Of a stretch of DNA of 37,325 nt, positions 1-7,768 are shown piece after piece. How positions within the stretch are numbered: position 1 is the stretch's first letter; every line of letters starts with the position of its first letter. Position numbers and translations under genes: made by a program. The notes beneath the pieces are model-generated. The model was not told the DNA's origin. It saw only the letters and a program-made list of their open reading frames with translations, and made no database searches. Source of the stretch: Bacillota bacterium (GTDB taxonomy: Bacteria > Bacillota > UBA4882 > UBA8346). Where the stretch lies: assembly GCA_023435225.1 (NCBI GenBank), contig JAEYRX010000047.1:1-37325 (forward strand), read 5' to 3'.

Positions 1-1
1 T

Positions 2-2020
2 ATAACAGCTTTAATAAAAATACACGGCCGTAACTATAAAGAACTCGGTCTAAAACTGGCGCCGGGAAATAGTACGGTTCCCATTCCGTTCGCGATTGAG
101 ACTCCGGGAATGCATCAAGTTGATATAGAAGTTTTCACCGATAAGGGCCAGTCAATAACAGCGGCAAATACCAGTGGAGTAGCCAGAGTGAGCGGACCAG
201 CCCGGATATTATTAATTAGGAATCAAAAATATGATTCGCCTTTAACTGATACTATACGTACTCAAGGTATGTCGGTAGAGAGTTGTAAGGCGGAAGAAAT
301 ACCGGAAAATATTCAAAATTTAACTGGTTATGCGGCGGTTATTTTAGATAATGTACCGGCTACCAACTTCTCTACCAAACAGCAAGAGGTCATTAAAAGT
401 TATGTCTCCGGTGGAGGCGGCTTATTGTTAATTGGAGGAGATTCTTCCCTGGGACGGGGTGAATATTACGCAACTCCGCTTGAAGATATTCTACCGGTTG
501 AAACCGACACCCGGCAGCGTATTTTCTTTAACCGGGCCAGTATTCTTTTTGTGATTGATCACTCCGGTTCAATGTCGGAGATGGTTGGAAAAACTTCCAA
601 ACAATTAGCGGCGATGCAAGGAGTAGCGTCGGCAGTCAAAGAATTAAACCCCCAAGATGAAGTGGGTATTTTATCATTTGATATGAAACCTACTTGGGTG
701 GTTCCTTTTTCTCCGGCCACCAACCGGGAAGCCATAATCAATTCTTTGTCAAAAGTGCCTGAAGGCGGAGGAACCGATATGGCTTCCGCTTTTGAGGAAG
801 TAATTCGCGGATTTGGTAATCCCGGCCCGGTTCGTCGTCATATGGTTGTATTAACTGATGGGCAAACTAATATCGGTGACTTCCAAGCTCTTTGCCGCAG
901 GCTTCGATCGATTGGCGTCTCGATTACTTCAATCGGAGTTGGAGAGGAAGTTAATGAGGAATTATTACGGGATATCTCTCGCTGGGGAGATGGGAAATAT
1001 TATCGGGCCAATATTGATCAAATACCTCAAGTTATTCGGAAAGAAACCATTAGAGTAACCCGGGATCTAATTCAGGAAGGAGATTTTTATCCCGTCCTTA
1101 AAACTAAAGCTTCTTTTCTGGAAGGATTAAACCAACAGAATCTTCCGGTGAAAGGCTATTTGATTACTAAACCGAAGAGTTTAGCCACTGTTTACTTTGA
1201 AGTAGGGAAAAAGGACCCGTTACTGGCAGCTTGGAGGTATGGCAATGGAAAAGTTGCTGTTTTTACCGGTGATTCCGGTTACCGTTGGTTGACAGCCTGG
1301 GTTGGTACAAAGTCTTACAATCGGATATGGGGGCAGTTACTTCGTTTTATAGAACGAACTACAGTTGATAGTGGTTTGAGAGTGGAGGCAAAGGTTGAGG
1401 CCTCAACCATTAGAGTGGTAGTTGAAGCGCTCGGGCCGGACCGGCGTTTACGAACCGGATTACACTTAACCGGCCGGACCAGTAATACTTCCAAACAATC
1501 ATTTATGTTAAATGAAACAGCGCCCGGGCATTATGAAGCAGTTCTCCCATTAACCGAAACCGGACTGCAATTTTTAGAGATCTTCGATCAACTGGGCAAT
1601 TGGGCTACCGGTTGGGCCTGGAATCCACCAGGTAATGAATTGCAATTATTAGGACCCGATTTGGCTACTTTAGGACAGATAAGTTCAACTACCGGCGGAC
1701 GGGTATTATCATTAAAAAATCTCAAGCTGCCAAGAACCGAATGGTCTTGGGAGTCGATCTCCTTACGGTATTTCTTTATATTGGCGGCATTATTCTTTTT
1801 TTTAATTGAATTATTCTTCAGAAGTACCTCTTTTGGCCAATTATCAATGTTCCGCGCAGTTGTAGCCGCCTGGTGGGGCGCTCAAAGGCGGTTAATGGAA
1901 ATGATTCAAGGCAATGACAACAAAGAAACAGTTGTGGCTATTTCGACCAGGTATGATCAACAACAAACCATCCAAGCCCACCGTTATTTGGCCGAACGCT
2001 CCCGGCGCAAGATGGAATAG
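2..2020 (+). CDS. VWA-domain membrane protein, 5' end cut off by window edge
   Basis: The reading frame is open from base 2, so the gene begins upstream and the ATG at 110 is internal. A von Willebrand A domain starts about 143 residues after that Met with the complete MIDAS motif DHSGSMS (DxSxS), followed by the later Thr (GGGTDM) and Asp (LTDGQT) of the metal site. Upstream lies a segment resembling a class I glutamine-amidotransferase-like fold (RILLIRNQ, then SGGGGLLLIGGD). A single hydrophobic helix near the C-terminus (YFFILAALFFFLIELFF) precedes a basic cytosolic tail of about 65 residues. Proteins with this order in Bacteria often carry further N-terminal membrane helices; those would lie outside the window. 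The role is probably ligand or metal-dependent protein binding at the outer membrane face, and the specific partner is unknown. The next gene is 179 bp away, so it need not share the ABC transporter operon. Confidence 0.85.
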   Translation: MTALIKIHGRNYKELGLKLAPGNSTVPIPFAIETPGMHQVDIEVFTDKGQSITAANTSGVARVSGPARILLIRNQKYDSPLTDTIRTQGMSVESCKAEEIPENIQNLTGYAAVILDNVPATNFSTKQQEVIKSYVSGGGGLLLIGGDSSLGRGEYYATPLEDILPVETDTRQRIFFNRASILFVIDHSGSMSEMVGKTSKQLAAMQGVASAVKELNPQDEVGILSFDMKPTWVVPFSPATNREAIINSLSKVPEGGGTDMASAFEEVIRGFGNPGPVRRHMVVLTDGQTNIGDFQALCRRLRSIGVSITSIGVGEEVNEELLRDISRWGDGKYYRANIDQIPQVIRKETIRVTRDLIQEGDFYPVLKTKASFLEGLNQQNLPVKGYLITKPKSLATVYFEVGKKDPLLAAWRYGNGKVAVFTGDSGYRWLTAWVGTKSYNRIWGQLLRFIERTTVDSGLRVEAKVEASTIRVVVEALGPDRRLRTGLHLTGRTSNTSKQSFMLNETAPGHYEAVLPLTETGLQFLEIFDQLGNWATGWAWNPPGNELQLLGPDLATLGQISSTTGGRVLSLKNLKLPRTEWSWESISLRYFFILAALFFFLIELFFRSTSFGQLSMFRAVVAAWWGAQRRLMEMIQGNDNKETVVAISTRYDQQQTIQAHRYLAERSRRKME

Positions 2021-2061
2021 TTGAGGTCGAATTATATTGAAATGAAAAAGATATTATTTAA

Positions 2062-2138
2062 CACAGAGGCACGGAGACACGGAGTAAAAACACTGAGAAA
2101 ACATTAGGAAATATTCTCTGTGCCTCAGTGTCTCAGTG
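2062..2138. repeat. Degenerate inverted pair of CAC-n-GAG microrepeats
   Basis: Two 23-bp arms built on CACnGAG n CACnGAG face each other at 2062-2084 and 2116-2138, separated by 31 bp. They can form an imperfect hairpin. This is the only recognisable structure in the gap before the ThiB-like gene. No TPP riboswitch core is visible here. Confidence 0.7.
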
Positions 2139-2199
2139 TTTAAATTGTTTTTAGTTTTTGACCATTCCACATAGATAAATTTTTTAGGAGGAGCTAAAA

Positions 2200-3201
2200 T
2201 TGAAAAAACATTCAGTGTTTATCTTATTTAGTTTATTGTTTTTAGTAGCTTGTTCTTCAGGATTAGTCAAAAAGCCGGTTACCGTTTATACATACTCCAG
2301 TTTTCCGGTTCAGCTGATTGATAATATTAAGTCTCATTTCCAACACACAGGTGTACAAATAGATTTTCGTTCATTCTCCGATACCGGCCCGTTATTTAAT
2401 CAACTAATCCGGGAAAAAAAGAATCCTGGAGCTGATCTGGTTATTGGTCTGGATAATAATTACTTAATGAAAGCGGTTAAGGAGGATTTATTTCTTTCAT
2501 ACCAGCCGAAAGCCTCTGCCAAAATTCCGGTCGATTTGGTTTTCGACCCAAAATACCGGCTAATTCCATTTGACTTTGGATATATCGTCTTCAATTATGA
2601 TAGTGAAAAACTGGAACGGGTCCCTTCAACTCATCGGGATCTCCTCTTGCCATATTATCAAGGCAAAATAATTATTGAAAATCCGCTTACTTCATCACCG
2701 GGACAAGTATTTCTATTAACAACCGTAGCACTTTTCGGTGATCCGGGTTACTTGGATTATTGGCGGGGCTTAAAAAAGAACCTTTTGACCATAACTCCCG
2801 GATGGGATGAAGCATATGGAATGTATACTAATGGCGAAGCCCCTTTGGTGTTGACTTACGGTTCCAGTCCCGTCTACCATTTGTTGTATGACCATACCGA
2901 AAGATATAAGGCATTAGTCCTTGACGGGGCAGCCTATGCTCAGATAGAAGGGGTCGGTATTGTTAAGGGAACTCCCAATAGAACAACTGCGCAAAATATC
3001 ATTGAATATATCCTTTCGCCTGAATTTCAGAGTTTAATACCGGAGAATCAATTCATGTATCCGGTAAGGAGCGATGTTTCCCTGCCTGATAGTTTCCGGG
3101 TAGCCGCTAAAGTAAAGAAAATTTTAAATTTACAACCGGAGCGGGTAGAGGCGAATTTAGAACACTGGTTGTCCCAATGGGAAAAAGTGATGAATGAATA
3201 G
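2200..3201 (+). CDS. thiB: Thiamine-type ABC transporter substrate-binding lipoprotein (ThiB-like)
   Basis: This is a periplasmic-binding-protein-like lipoprotein of 333 residues. The start is TTG with AGGAGG at 2186-2191 and 8-nt spacing. The N-terminus is a lipoprotein signal with lipobox LVAC and Cys18 as the anchored residue. From memory, the sequence follows ThiB throughout: GADLVIGLDNN, a PFDFGYIVFNYD segment, ENPLTSSPGQ, TPGWDEAYGMY, LTYGSSPVYH and a MYPVRSDVSLP stretch all have close counterparts in E. coli ThiB. The likely job is capturing thiamine or its phosphates outside the membrane and delivering them to the adjoining permease. The stop overlaps the permease start by 8 bp, so the two are translationally coupled. 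No THI-box (TPP) aptamer was found upstream, which leaves regulation and strict substrate identity open. Confidence 0.82.
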   Translation: MKKHSVFILFSLLFLVACSSGLVKKPVTVYTYSSFPVQLIDNIKSHFQHTGVQIDFRSFSDTGPLFNQLIREKKNPGADLVIGLDNNYLMKAVKEDLFLSYQPKASAKIPVDLVFDPKYRLIPFDFGYIVFNYDSEKLERVPSTHRDLLLPYYQGKIIIENPLTSSPGQVFLLTTVALFGDPGYLDYWRGLKKNLLTITPGWDEAYGMYTNGEAPLVLTYGSSPVYHLLYDHTERYKALVLDGAAYAQIEGVGIVKGTPNRTTAQNIIEYILSPEFQSLIPENQFMYPVRSDVSLPDSFRVAAKVKKILNLQPERVEANLEHWLSQWEKVMNE

Positions 3202-4921
3202 GGATATTCGCTCAATCAGAGAAGCGGAATTTAGGAGTCAGGAGTCAGGAGTCAGGCGTGCGGGCTATTTCAACGACGTCTTTACATTATATGGAAGAAA
3301 CAATCGTATTCCGCAGATTATCTTTTATAGTTTTATATTGAGTTTATTCTATTTACCGGTTTTAGTGGTGTTTTTTAAAGCGTTCCTTCACCGGAACGCT
3401 TTAGGCCAATTCGGAGAATTTTTAAGTTCCCAAGTCTTTCTTAATACCTTGTCATTTTCAGTAAAAGAGGCTTGTATAAGCTCGCTAGGTAGTTTGTTAC
3501 TGGCTTTTCCGGGCGCCTATTTTTTTGGCCGCTATGAATTTCCTGGGAAAAAGCTGCTTCGGAGTATAATGATTCTTCCGTTTATGTTCCCGGGTATTTT
3601 AGTAGTTCTTGGGATGATTGTTTTTTATGGTCGGAATGGACTGTTAAACCATTTTTTAAGTTGGCTAACGCCGGATGGCGGGCTCCAATTTCAAAGTTTA
3701 TACGGTTTTTGGGGTATTATCTTAGCCCATATTTTTTATAATTTTTCCTTTTGTTTACGACTTTTAAGTGAAAGCTGGGAACGGATTGATCCCCGGTTAC
3801 GGGAAGCGTCCAAAGTGCTTGGAGCTGGAGTGTTTGCCACTTTACGCCGGATAACAATCCCTTTATTATTACCGACAATATCTTATCTTTTTGCGTTGGT
3901 ATTCTTATATTCTTTTTTAAGTTTTACCATTGTATTGGTGCTTGGCGGCTATCTCTATAAGACTTTCGAGGTTTTAATCTATATCGAATATAATCACAAG
4001 TTGAATTTCGACCGGGCTTCAATGATAGCGGCGGTTCAAATTGTTTTATTAGCCGGAGTTCTTTTTCTCCAAAATATATTTAACCGGAAAAATAAACGTC
4101 AAGTCAATATTTATAGAGAATTGCCCAAGTTAAGTATGAAAAAAAGGCCTCTGGCAACTTTGGTATTTCAAAATTATTTATTATTAGTAACAGTTTTCTT
4201 CGCCGGCCCCTTAATTACCATTTTAAGTCGTTCTTTAAATAGTAGTGGACTTGCCGGAACTCAACTAACTTTAGATAATTATCGACTACTTTTTCAAGAA
4301 GGTTTTAAGTTTACGGTCGGTACTAATTTTCCGGAGTTAATAGGCGTTAGCTTGCTTATTGCCTTAACTGTAGCCGTTATTTCCATAAGTTTGGCTTATA
4401 TTACCGCCGGATACCGGAGGAATAATTCTTGGGGCTGGTTGGATATTTGGTTCCAGTTACCATTGGGAATCTCTTTTCTAACTTTTGCCTTCGGAATAGC
4501 TGTTTTGGGTAAACCTCTTCCCAATTGGGTTTTAATTGTTTGGGCTCAAGTTTTTTTAGTTTTTCCACTGGTATATTCAATTCTAAGTTCAGCCCGTCAT
4601 GAATTCGGTGATTCATTGATGGAAGCTGCCGCTACCTTGGGTGCTAATCCTATAACTATCTTTCGGACAGTAGAATTTCCAATGATGAAAAAGGCTGTTG
4701 GTACGGCATTCGCCTATGCCATAGCCTTATCTTTAGGAGATTTAACTTCGGTTTTGGTCCTTGGCAATGGAAAAGTCAATACTATTTCATTAGCAGTATA
4801 CCAGTTAATCGGTCACTATCGTTTTGCTCAAGCTACCGCTTTGGGTAGTATTTATATTCTGCTTTCGTTACTTTTGTTTATTGTAATTGAACAAAGATCC
4901 TCAAAAAATAGGAGTCAATAA
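3194..4921 (+). CDS. thiP: Two-domain ABC transporter permease (ThiP-like)
   Basis: This 575-residue integral membrane protein is a fusion of two permease halves, each with about six helices, as in ThiP and FbpB. Each half has an EAA loop that contacts the ATPase: REASKVLGAGVFATLRR near residue 205 and EAAATLGANPITIFR near residue 475. The ATG lies inside the end of the thiB-like gene, which supports translational coupling; no other good start exists before the first helix. The cytosolic N-terminus contains SQESGVR, encoded by three tandem GGAGTCA units at 3234-3254, so a microrepeat has apparently been absorbed into the coding sequence. Together with its neighbours it should form an importer for the ligand bound by the ThiB-like lipoprotein. 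Confidence 0.85.
   Translation: MNRDIRSIREAEFRSQESGVRRAGYFNDVFTLYGRNNRIPQIIFYSFILSLFYLPVLVVFFKAFLHRNALGQFGEFLSSQVFLNTLSFSVKEACISSLGSLLLAFPGAYFFGRYEFPGKKLLRSIMILPFMFPGILVVLGMIVFYGRNGLLNHFLSWLTPDGGLQFQSLYGFWGIILAHIFYNFSFCLRLLSESWERIDPRLREASKVLGAGVFATLRRITIPLLLPTISYLFALVFLYSFLSFTIVLVLGGYLYKTFEVLIYIEYNHKLNFDRASMIAAVQIVLLAGVLFLQNIFNRKNKRQVNIYRELPKLSMKKRPLATLVFQNYLLLVTVFFAGPLITILSRSLNSSGLAGTQLTLDNYRLLFQEGFKFTVGTNFPELIGVSLLIALTVAVISISLAYITAGYRRNNSWGWLDIWFQLPLGISFLTFAFGIAVLGKPLPNWVLIVWAQVFLVFPLVYSILSSARHEFGDSLMEAAATLGANPITIFRTVEFPMMKKAVGTAFAYAIALSLGDLTSVLVLGNGKVNTISLAVYQLIGHYRFAQATALGSIYILLSLLLFIVIEQRSSKNRSQ
3234..3256. repeat. Tandem GGAGTCA heptamer inside the permease 5' end
   Basis: Three direct GGAGTCA units plus two bases lie inside the coding sequence. 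The same unit recurs in the gap after this gene (4932-5046). The heptamer is not a multiple of three, but three copies (21 bp) keep the frame. Confidence 0.75.
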
Positions 4922-4931
4922 TTTTAAGAAC

Positions 4932-5046
4932 AGGAGTCAGGAGTTTAGGAGCTAGGAGTCAGTAGTGAAAGTGAAGTTTAAGATGCCGTTTTTAATAATC
5001 TCAGAGCATTGATAGAAATTTTACCGACTCCTGTCTCCTGGCTCTT
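4932..5046. repeat. Inverted GGAGTCA/GACTCC microrepeat pair between permease and ATPase genes
   Basis: GGAGTCA-like units on the left (about 4932-4962) face GACTCCTGTCTCCTGG on the right (about 5025-5046), so the 155-bp gap can fold back on itself. It sits in the leader of the ATPase gene, whose own ribosome site (AAAGGA at 5065-5070) lies outside the hairpin. Confidence 0.65.
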
Positions 5047-5076
5047 GATTACTAAATATCAAAGAAAGGATTCTCA

Positions 5077-6132
5077 ATGAACGAAGCATTTTTAGATATT
5101 AACTTTTCTAAATTATATCCGGAGTTTCAACTACAGGCTGAATTAAGGGTTGATGAAGGAGAGTTTTTTTCGTTAGTGGGTCCTAGTGGTTGCGGAAAAA
5201 CTACTTTGTTGCGCTTAATTGCCGGCTTGGAAGAACCGGCAGATGGTTTTATAAAACTAAATGGGTTTGATATTACCAGTTTTTCTCCGGCTAAGCGCAG
5301 GGTGGGACTGGTTTTTCAGGAATATGCGCTTTTTCCGCATCTGACGGTTGAGGAAAATATTGAATACGGTTTAAAAATTCTTATAATACCCTTTAATGAA
5401 CGAAAAAAACGGCTTAAAGAATTATTAAGTGTTTTCGAATTAGAAAACCTGGCTAAGCGGCAAATAGAACAATTATCCGGAGGTGAGCGGCAACGGGTAG
5501 CCTTTGCCCGTGCTTTGGCGCCGGAACCATTGGTATTACTCCTAGATGAACCTTTTTCAGCTTTGGATTATAGTTTACGCCGCCACCTTCAGCGGGAACT
5601 CCGTCAAAAACAGAAAGAACTAAGATTTACTACTATATTTGTTACTCATCAACAAGAAGAAGCCTTGGCTTTATCGGACCGGTTAGCTGTTATGCAAAAC
5701 GGGAAAATATTGCAAACAGGTACTCCCCGGAAAGTATATGAAAATCCGGTCAATCAATTTGTAGCCGGTTTTTTAGGTGAAACAAATTTAATCAGTTGTA
5801 GGCTGGAGAAAGAAGTAAATCAGGTCAAAGTATGGTTCGATGATGAAACCACACTGTATCTATCGCCAATAGAAGGTATTGATAATGGAGAATATTACTT
5901 TTCGGTTAGGCCTGAAGATATAATTATTAGTAGTGAAGAAGAACTGTTATTTAAAGGTCGTCTTCAAACAGTGGAGTTTTTTGGAACCCATTACCGGTTG
6001 GAAATAATGGCCGGAAAGAAAAAAATAACCGCTTTTATAGGGAAAAAGGCCGGTTATTTTAAAGAAGGTATGCAAATTAACATTGGATTTGCCATATCAG
6101 GGATAAAACTTTTTCCTGTCATAGAAATGTAG
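5077..6132 (+). CDS. ABC transporter ATP-binding protein of the ThiBPQ-like importer
   Basis: This 351-residue ATPase shows Walker A GPSGCGKTT near residue 33, Q-loop VFQEYALFPH, signature LSGGERQRVA, Walker B LLLDEPFSALD and the switch His in TIFVTHQQEEA. After about residue 235 comes a TOBE-type C-terminal domain (SVRPEDIIIS, then VEFFGTHYRLEI), making it longer than E. coli ThiQ and closer in plan to PotA/FbpC-type subunits. It powers import by the upstream ThiB/ThiP-like pair. ATG start with AAAGGA at 5065-5070, 6-nt spacing. The family alone does not fix the substrate; the thiamine assignment rests on the binding protein. Confidence 0.85.
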   Translation: MNEAFLDINFSKLYPEFQLQAELRVDEGEFFSLVGPSGCGKTTLLRLIAGLEEPADGFIKLNGFDITSFSPAKRRVGLVFQEYALFPHLTVEENIEYGLKILIIPFNERKKRLKELLSVFELENLAKRQIEQLSGGERQRVAFARALAPEPLVLLLDEPFSALDYSLRRHLQRELRQKQKELRFTTIFVTHQQEEALALSDRLAVMQNGKILQTGTPRKVYENPVNQFVAGFLGETNLISCRLEKEVNQVKVWFDDETTLYLSPIEGIDNGEYYFSVRPEDIIISSEEELLFKGRLQTVEFFGTHYRLEIMAGKKKITAFIGKKAGYFKEGMQINIGFAISGIKLFPVIEM

Positions 6133-6223
6133 AAAAGAAGTAAATGTATTTAAAAATTTATTGAGGACAGAGGCAGTTAAAAAATTAGTAAGTTACTAGG
6201 TGCTGATACTCATGCCTCTTGCC

Positions 6224-6583
6224 TTATTGCTGGACCAGCCAATCCTTGGCTTCTTCAATTGTTTCAAAGATGGGGAGATTACGGTTAGAGAATCTCATTA
6301 CCGCATCATAAGCTATTTTTTGAACTCCTTTAATGCCAAGTACGGCGCCGGCTTTGACATGAGGTTTATTATGTTCGGTAAATTCCTTAAAGGCTTTTAA
6401 AATTTCCGTGTTAAAGATAATACCATCCACATCAACCAGAGTCAAAATCGAGTTTGCCGGTTCTTTTTCAATCTGCGGTTCTATTTCTTCGATTGCCGCT
6501 ACCATTCTTCTCCGATCACAGCTTGAAAAGTTCATATAATGGATTTTTTTGCCTTTATGTTCAAGTATTTCCAAAACTGCCAT
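6224..6583 (-). CDS. STAS/SpoIIAA-like small protein
   Basis: A 119-residue soluble protein with the alternating beta-alpha pattern of STAS/SpoIIAA-like domains: ILTLVDVDGIIFN followed by a helix, then VLGIKGVQKIAYDAVMRFS, and a final ETIEEAKDWL helix. Proteins of this kind in anaerobic Bacteria and Archaea are annotated SpoIIAA-like; function unknown, possibly protein-protein regulation. Two in-frame ATGs lie six bases apart. The inner one (6583) is preferred because AGGAGG at 6591-6596 is 7 nt from it and only 1 nt from the outer one (6589). It is transcribed against both neighbours as a single-gene unit. Confidence 0.75.
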   Translation of the reverse strand: MAVLEILEHKGKKIHYMNFSSCDRRRMVAAIEEIEPQIEKEPANSILTLVDVDGIIFNTEILKAFKEFTEHNKPHVKAGAVLGIKGVQKIAYDAVMRFSNRNLPIFETIEEAKDWLVQQ

Positions 6584-6816
6584 CTGCATTCCTCCTTAAC
6601 AAATTTGCAAAAAAAGTATAACGAATGCTAACTCGATTATAACAAAAATAAATTCCAAAGAAAAGATTATTTGTAATATTAATGGATTATTTAAATGAAT
6701 TTAGAAACAACTATGATATATTTCCAAAAAAAGTATTTTTATATTAATGTTTAAAGGTTTACTGAAACAATCGTCGAATAATCAATTTAGCTTATTTGAT
6801 ATCTAGGAGGAAGAAG

Positions 6817-7587
6817 ATGGAAAATCGAAATCAGATTGAAATATCATCTTTTTCAAAAATTTTATCAATTTGGTTAATTATTATAATCGTTATTATTATA
6901 TCCGGAGTTGCAGTTGGCGGTCAGGTGTATTTATGGCAACAATCAGTCATAAAAAAAGAACGGACAAGATTGGAAAGACAGATTGCCAAACTAAAACAAG
7001 AAATTAAAGTATTAAAAAGCAATAAGCAAAAAATGCCTGTTAACATTGCCGAAATCAAACTTGATAAAAAATCCGAATCACTCCAGGAATTATTGGCAGG
7101 CCGTGAAAAAGCGGCAATATCATTTTTAAAGGCCGGTGATATGGAGCGGCTGGCTAAATTAGTTCATCCGGATAAAGGACTTCGTTTAGCTCCCTTTGCC
7201 TATATTGATCCGGAAAAAAACCAATTATTTAGCTCCAGACAGGTACAGCACTTTTTTGAAAGTAGAAAGCGGTTAATATGGGGGTATAGTGACGAGGACG
7301 GTATGCCGGTAAAACTTAATCCGGAAGAATATTACAATACTTATATTTATGATCGCGCTTATGCCGATACCCGTGAAATAACATACAATCAAGCTGATAA
7401 TTCCAGCTTTATTACTGGTAATTATTTTGAAGTATATCCCCAAGCGATTATCGTTGAATACCGGGTAACTGATAATAGATCCAAAGACACTCAAAATAGT
7501 AATTGGAGTAGTATTAAATTGATTTTTGAAGAGAAAAAAAATCTTTGGTATCTGGTTGGGATTAACCATGAACAATGGATGCTTTGA
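6817..7587 (+). CDS. Membrane-anchored extracytoplasmic protein of unknown function
   Basis: A 256-residue protein: one N-terminal membrane helix (about residues 13-40, rich in Ile/Val), a short basic coiled coil (ERTRLERQIAKLKQEIKVLK) and a C-terminal domain of about 150 residues starting near LVHPDKGLRLAPFAY and ending LVGINHEQWML. The C-terminal pattern (HPxKGxRxxPxxY, later EVYPxAIxVEY and WYLVGIxHxQW) matches, from memory, a recurrent secreted domain of Clostridia and Bacilli with no assigned activity. The ATG at 6817 has AGGAGG at 6805-6810 with 6-nt spacing; an upstream in-frame TTG at 6796 lies before that site and is rejected. It precedes the biosynthetic cluster but is separated from it by a hairpin terminator, so it is probably not part of it. 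Confidence 0.75.
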   Translation: MENRNQIEISSFSKILSIWLIIIIVIIISGVAVGGQVYLWQQSVIKKERTRLERQIAKLKQEIKVLKSNKQKMPVNIAEIKLDKKSESLQELLAGREKAAISFLKAGDMERLAKLVHPDKGLRLAPFAYIDPEKNQLFSSRQVQHFFESRKRLIWGYSDEDGMPVKLNPEEYYNTYIYDRAYADTREITYNQADNSSFITGNYFEVYPQAIIVEYRVTDNRSKDTQNSNWSSIKLIFEEKKNLWYLVGINHEQWML

Positions 7588-7632
7588 TGATACCCTATTT
7601 TTTATATTGGTTATAGGAGAATTTAAGTAATT

Positions 7633-7656
7633 AATCAAACTAGTAGTTGATTTTTT
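7633..7656 (+). terminator. Probable intrinsic terminator before the biosynthetic cluster
   Basis: AATCAAAC (7633-7640) pairs with GTTGATT (7646-7652) with one bulged A and a 5-nt loop, running into six Ts (7651-7656). The stem is short and AT-rich, so strength is uncertain. The remaining bases up to 7768 are AT-rich, and I see no promoter I can defend. Confidence 0.5.
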
Positions 7657-7768
7657 ACATTAATAGATTAAAATATTTAAGTATAAAATGTTACTTAATC
7701 TTTTAAATACAATTTAAAACTTATCATTATGAAGGTATAAACAAATTTCTAAAGAGGGATGTCTGCAA

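Noticed and set aside
2021..2199. TPP riboswitch upstream of the ThiB-like gene
   Set aside because: A CTGAGA-like hexamer occurs by chance in the microrepeat, but no second conserved arm of the aptamer is present.
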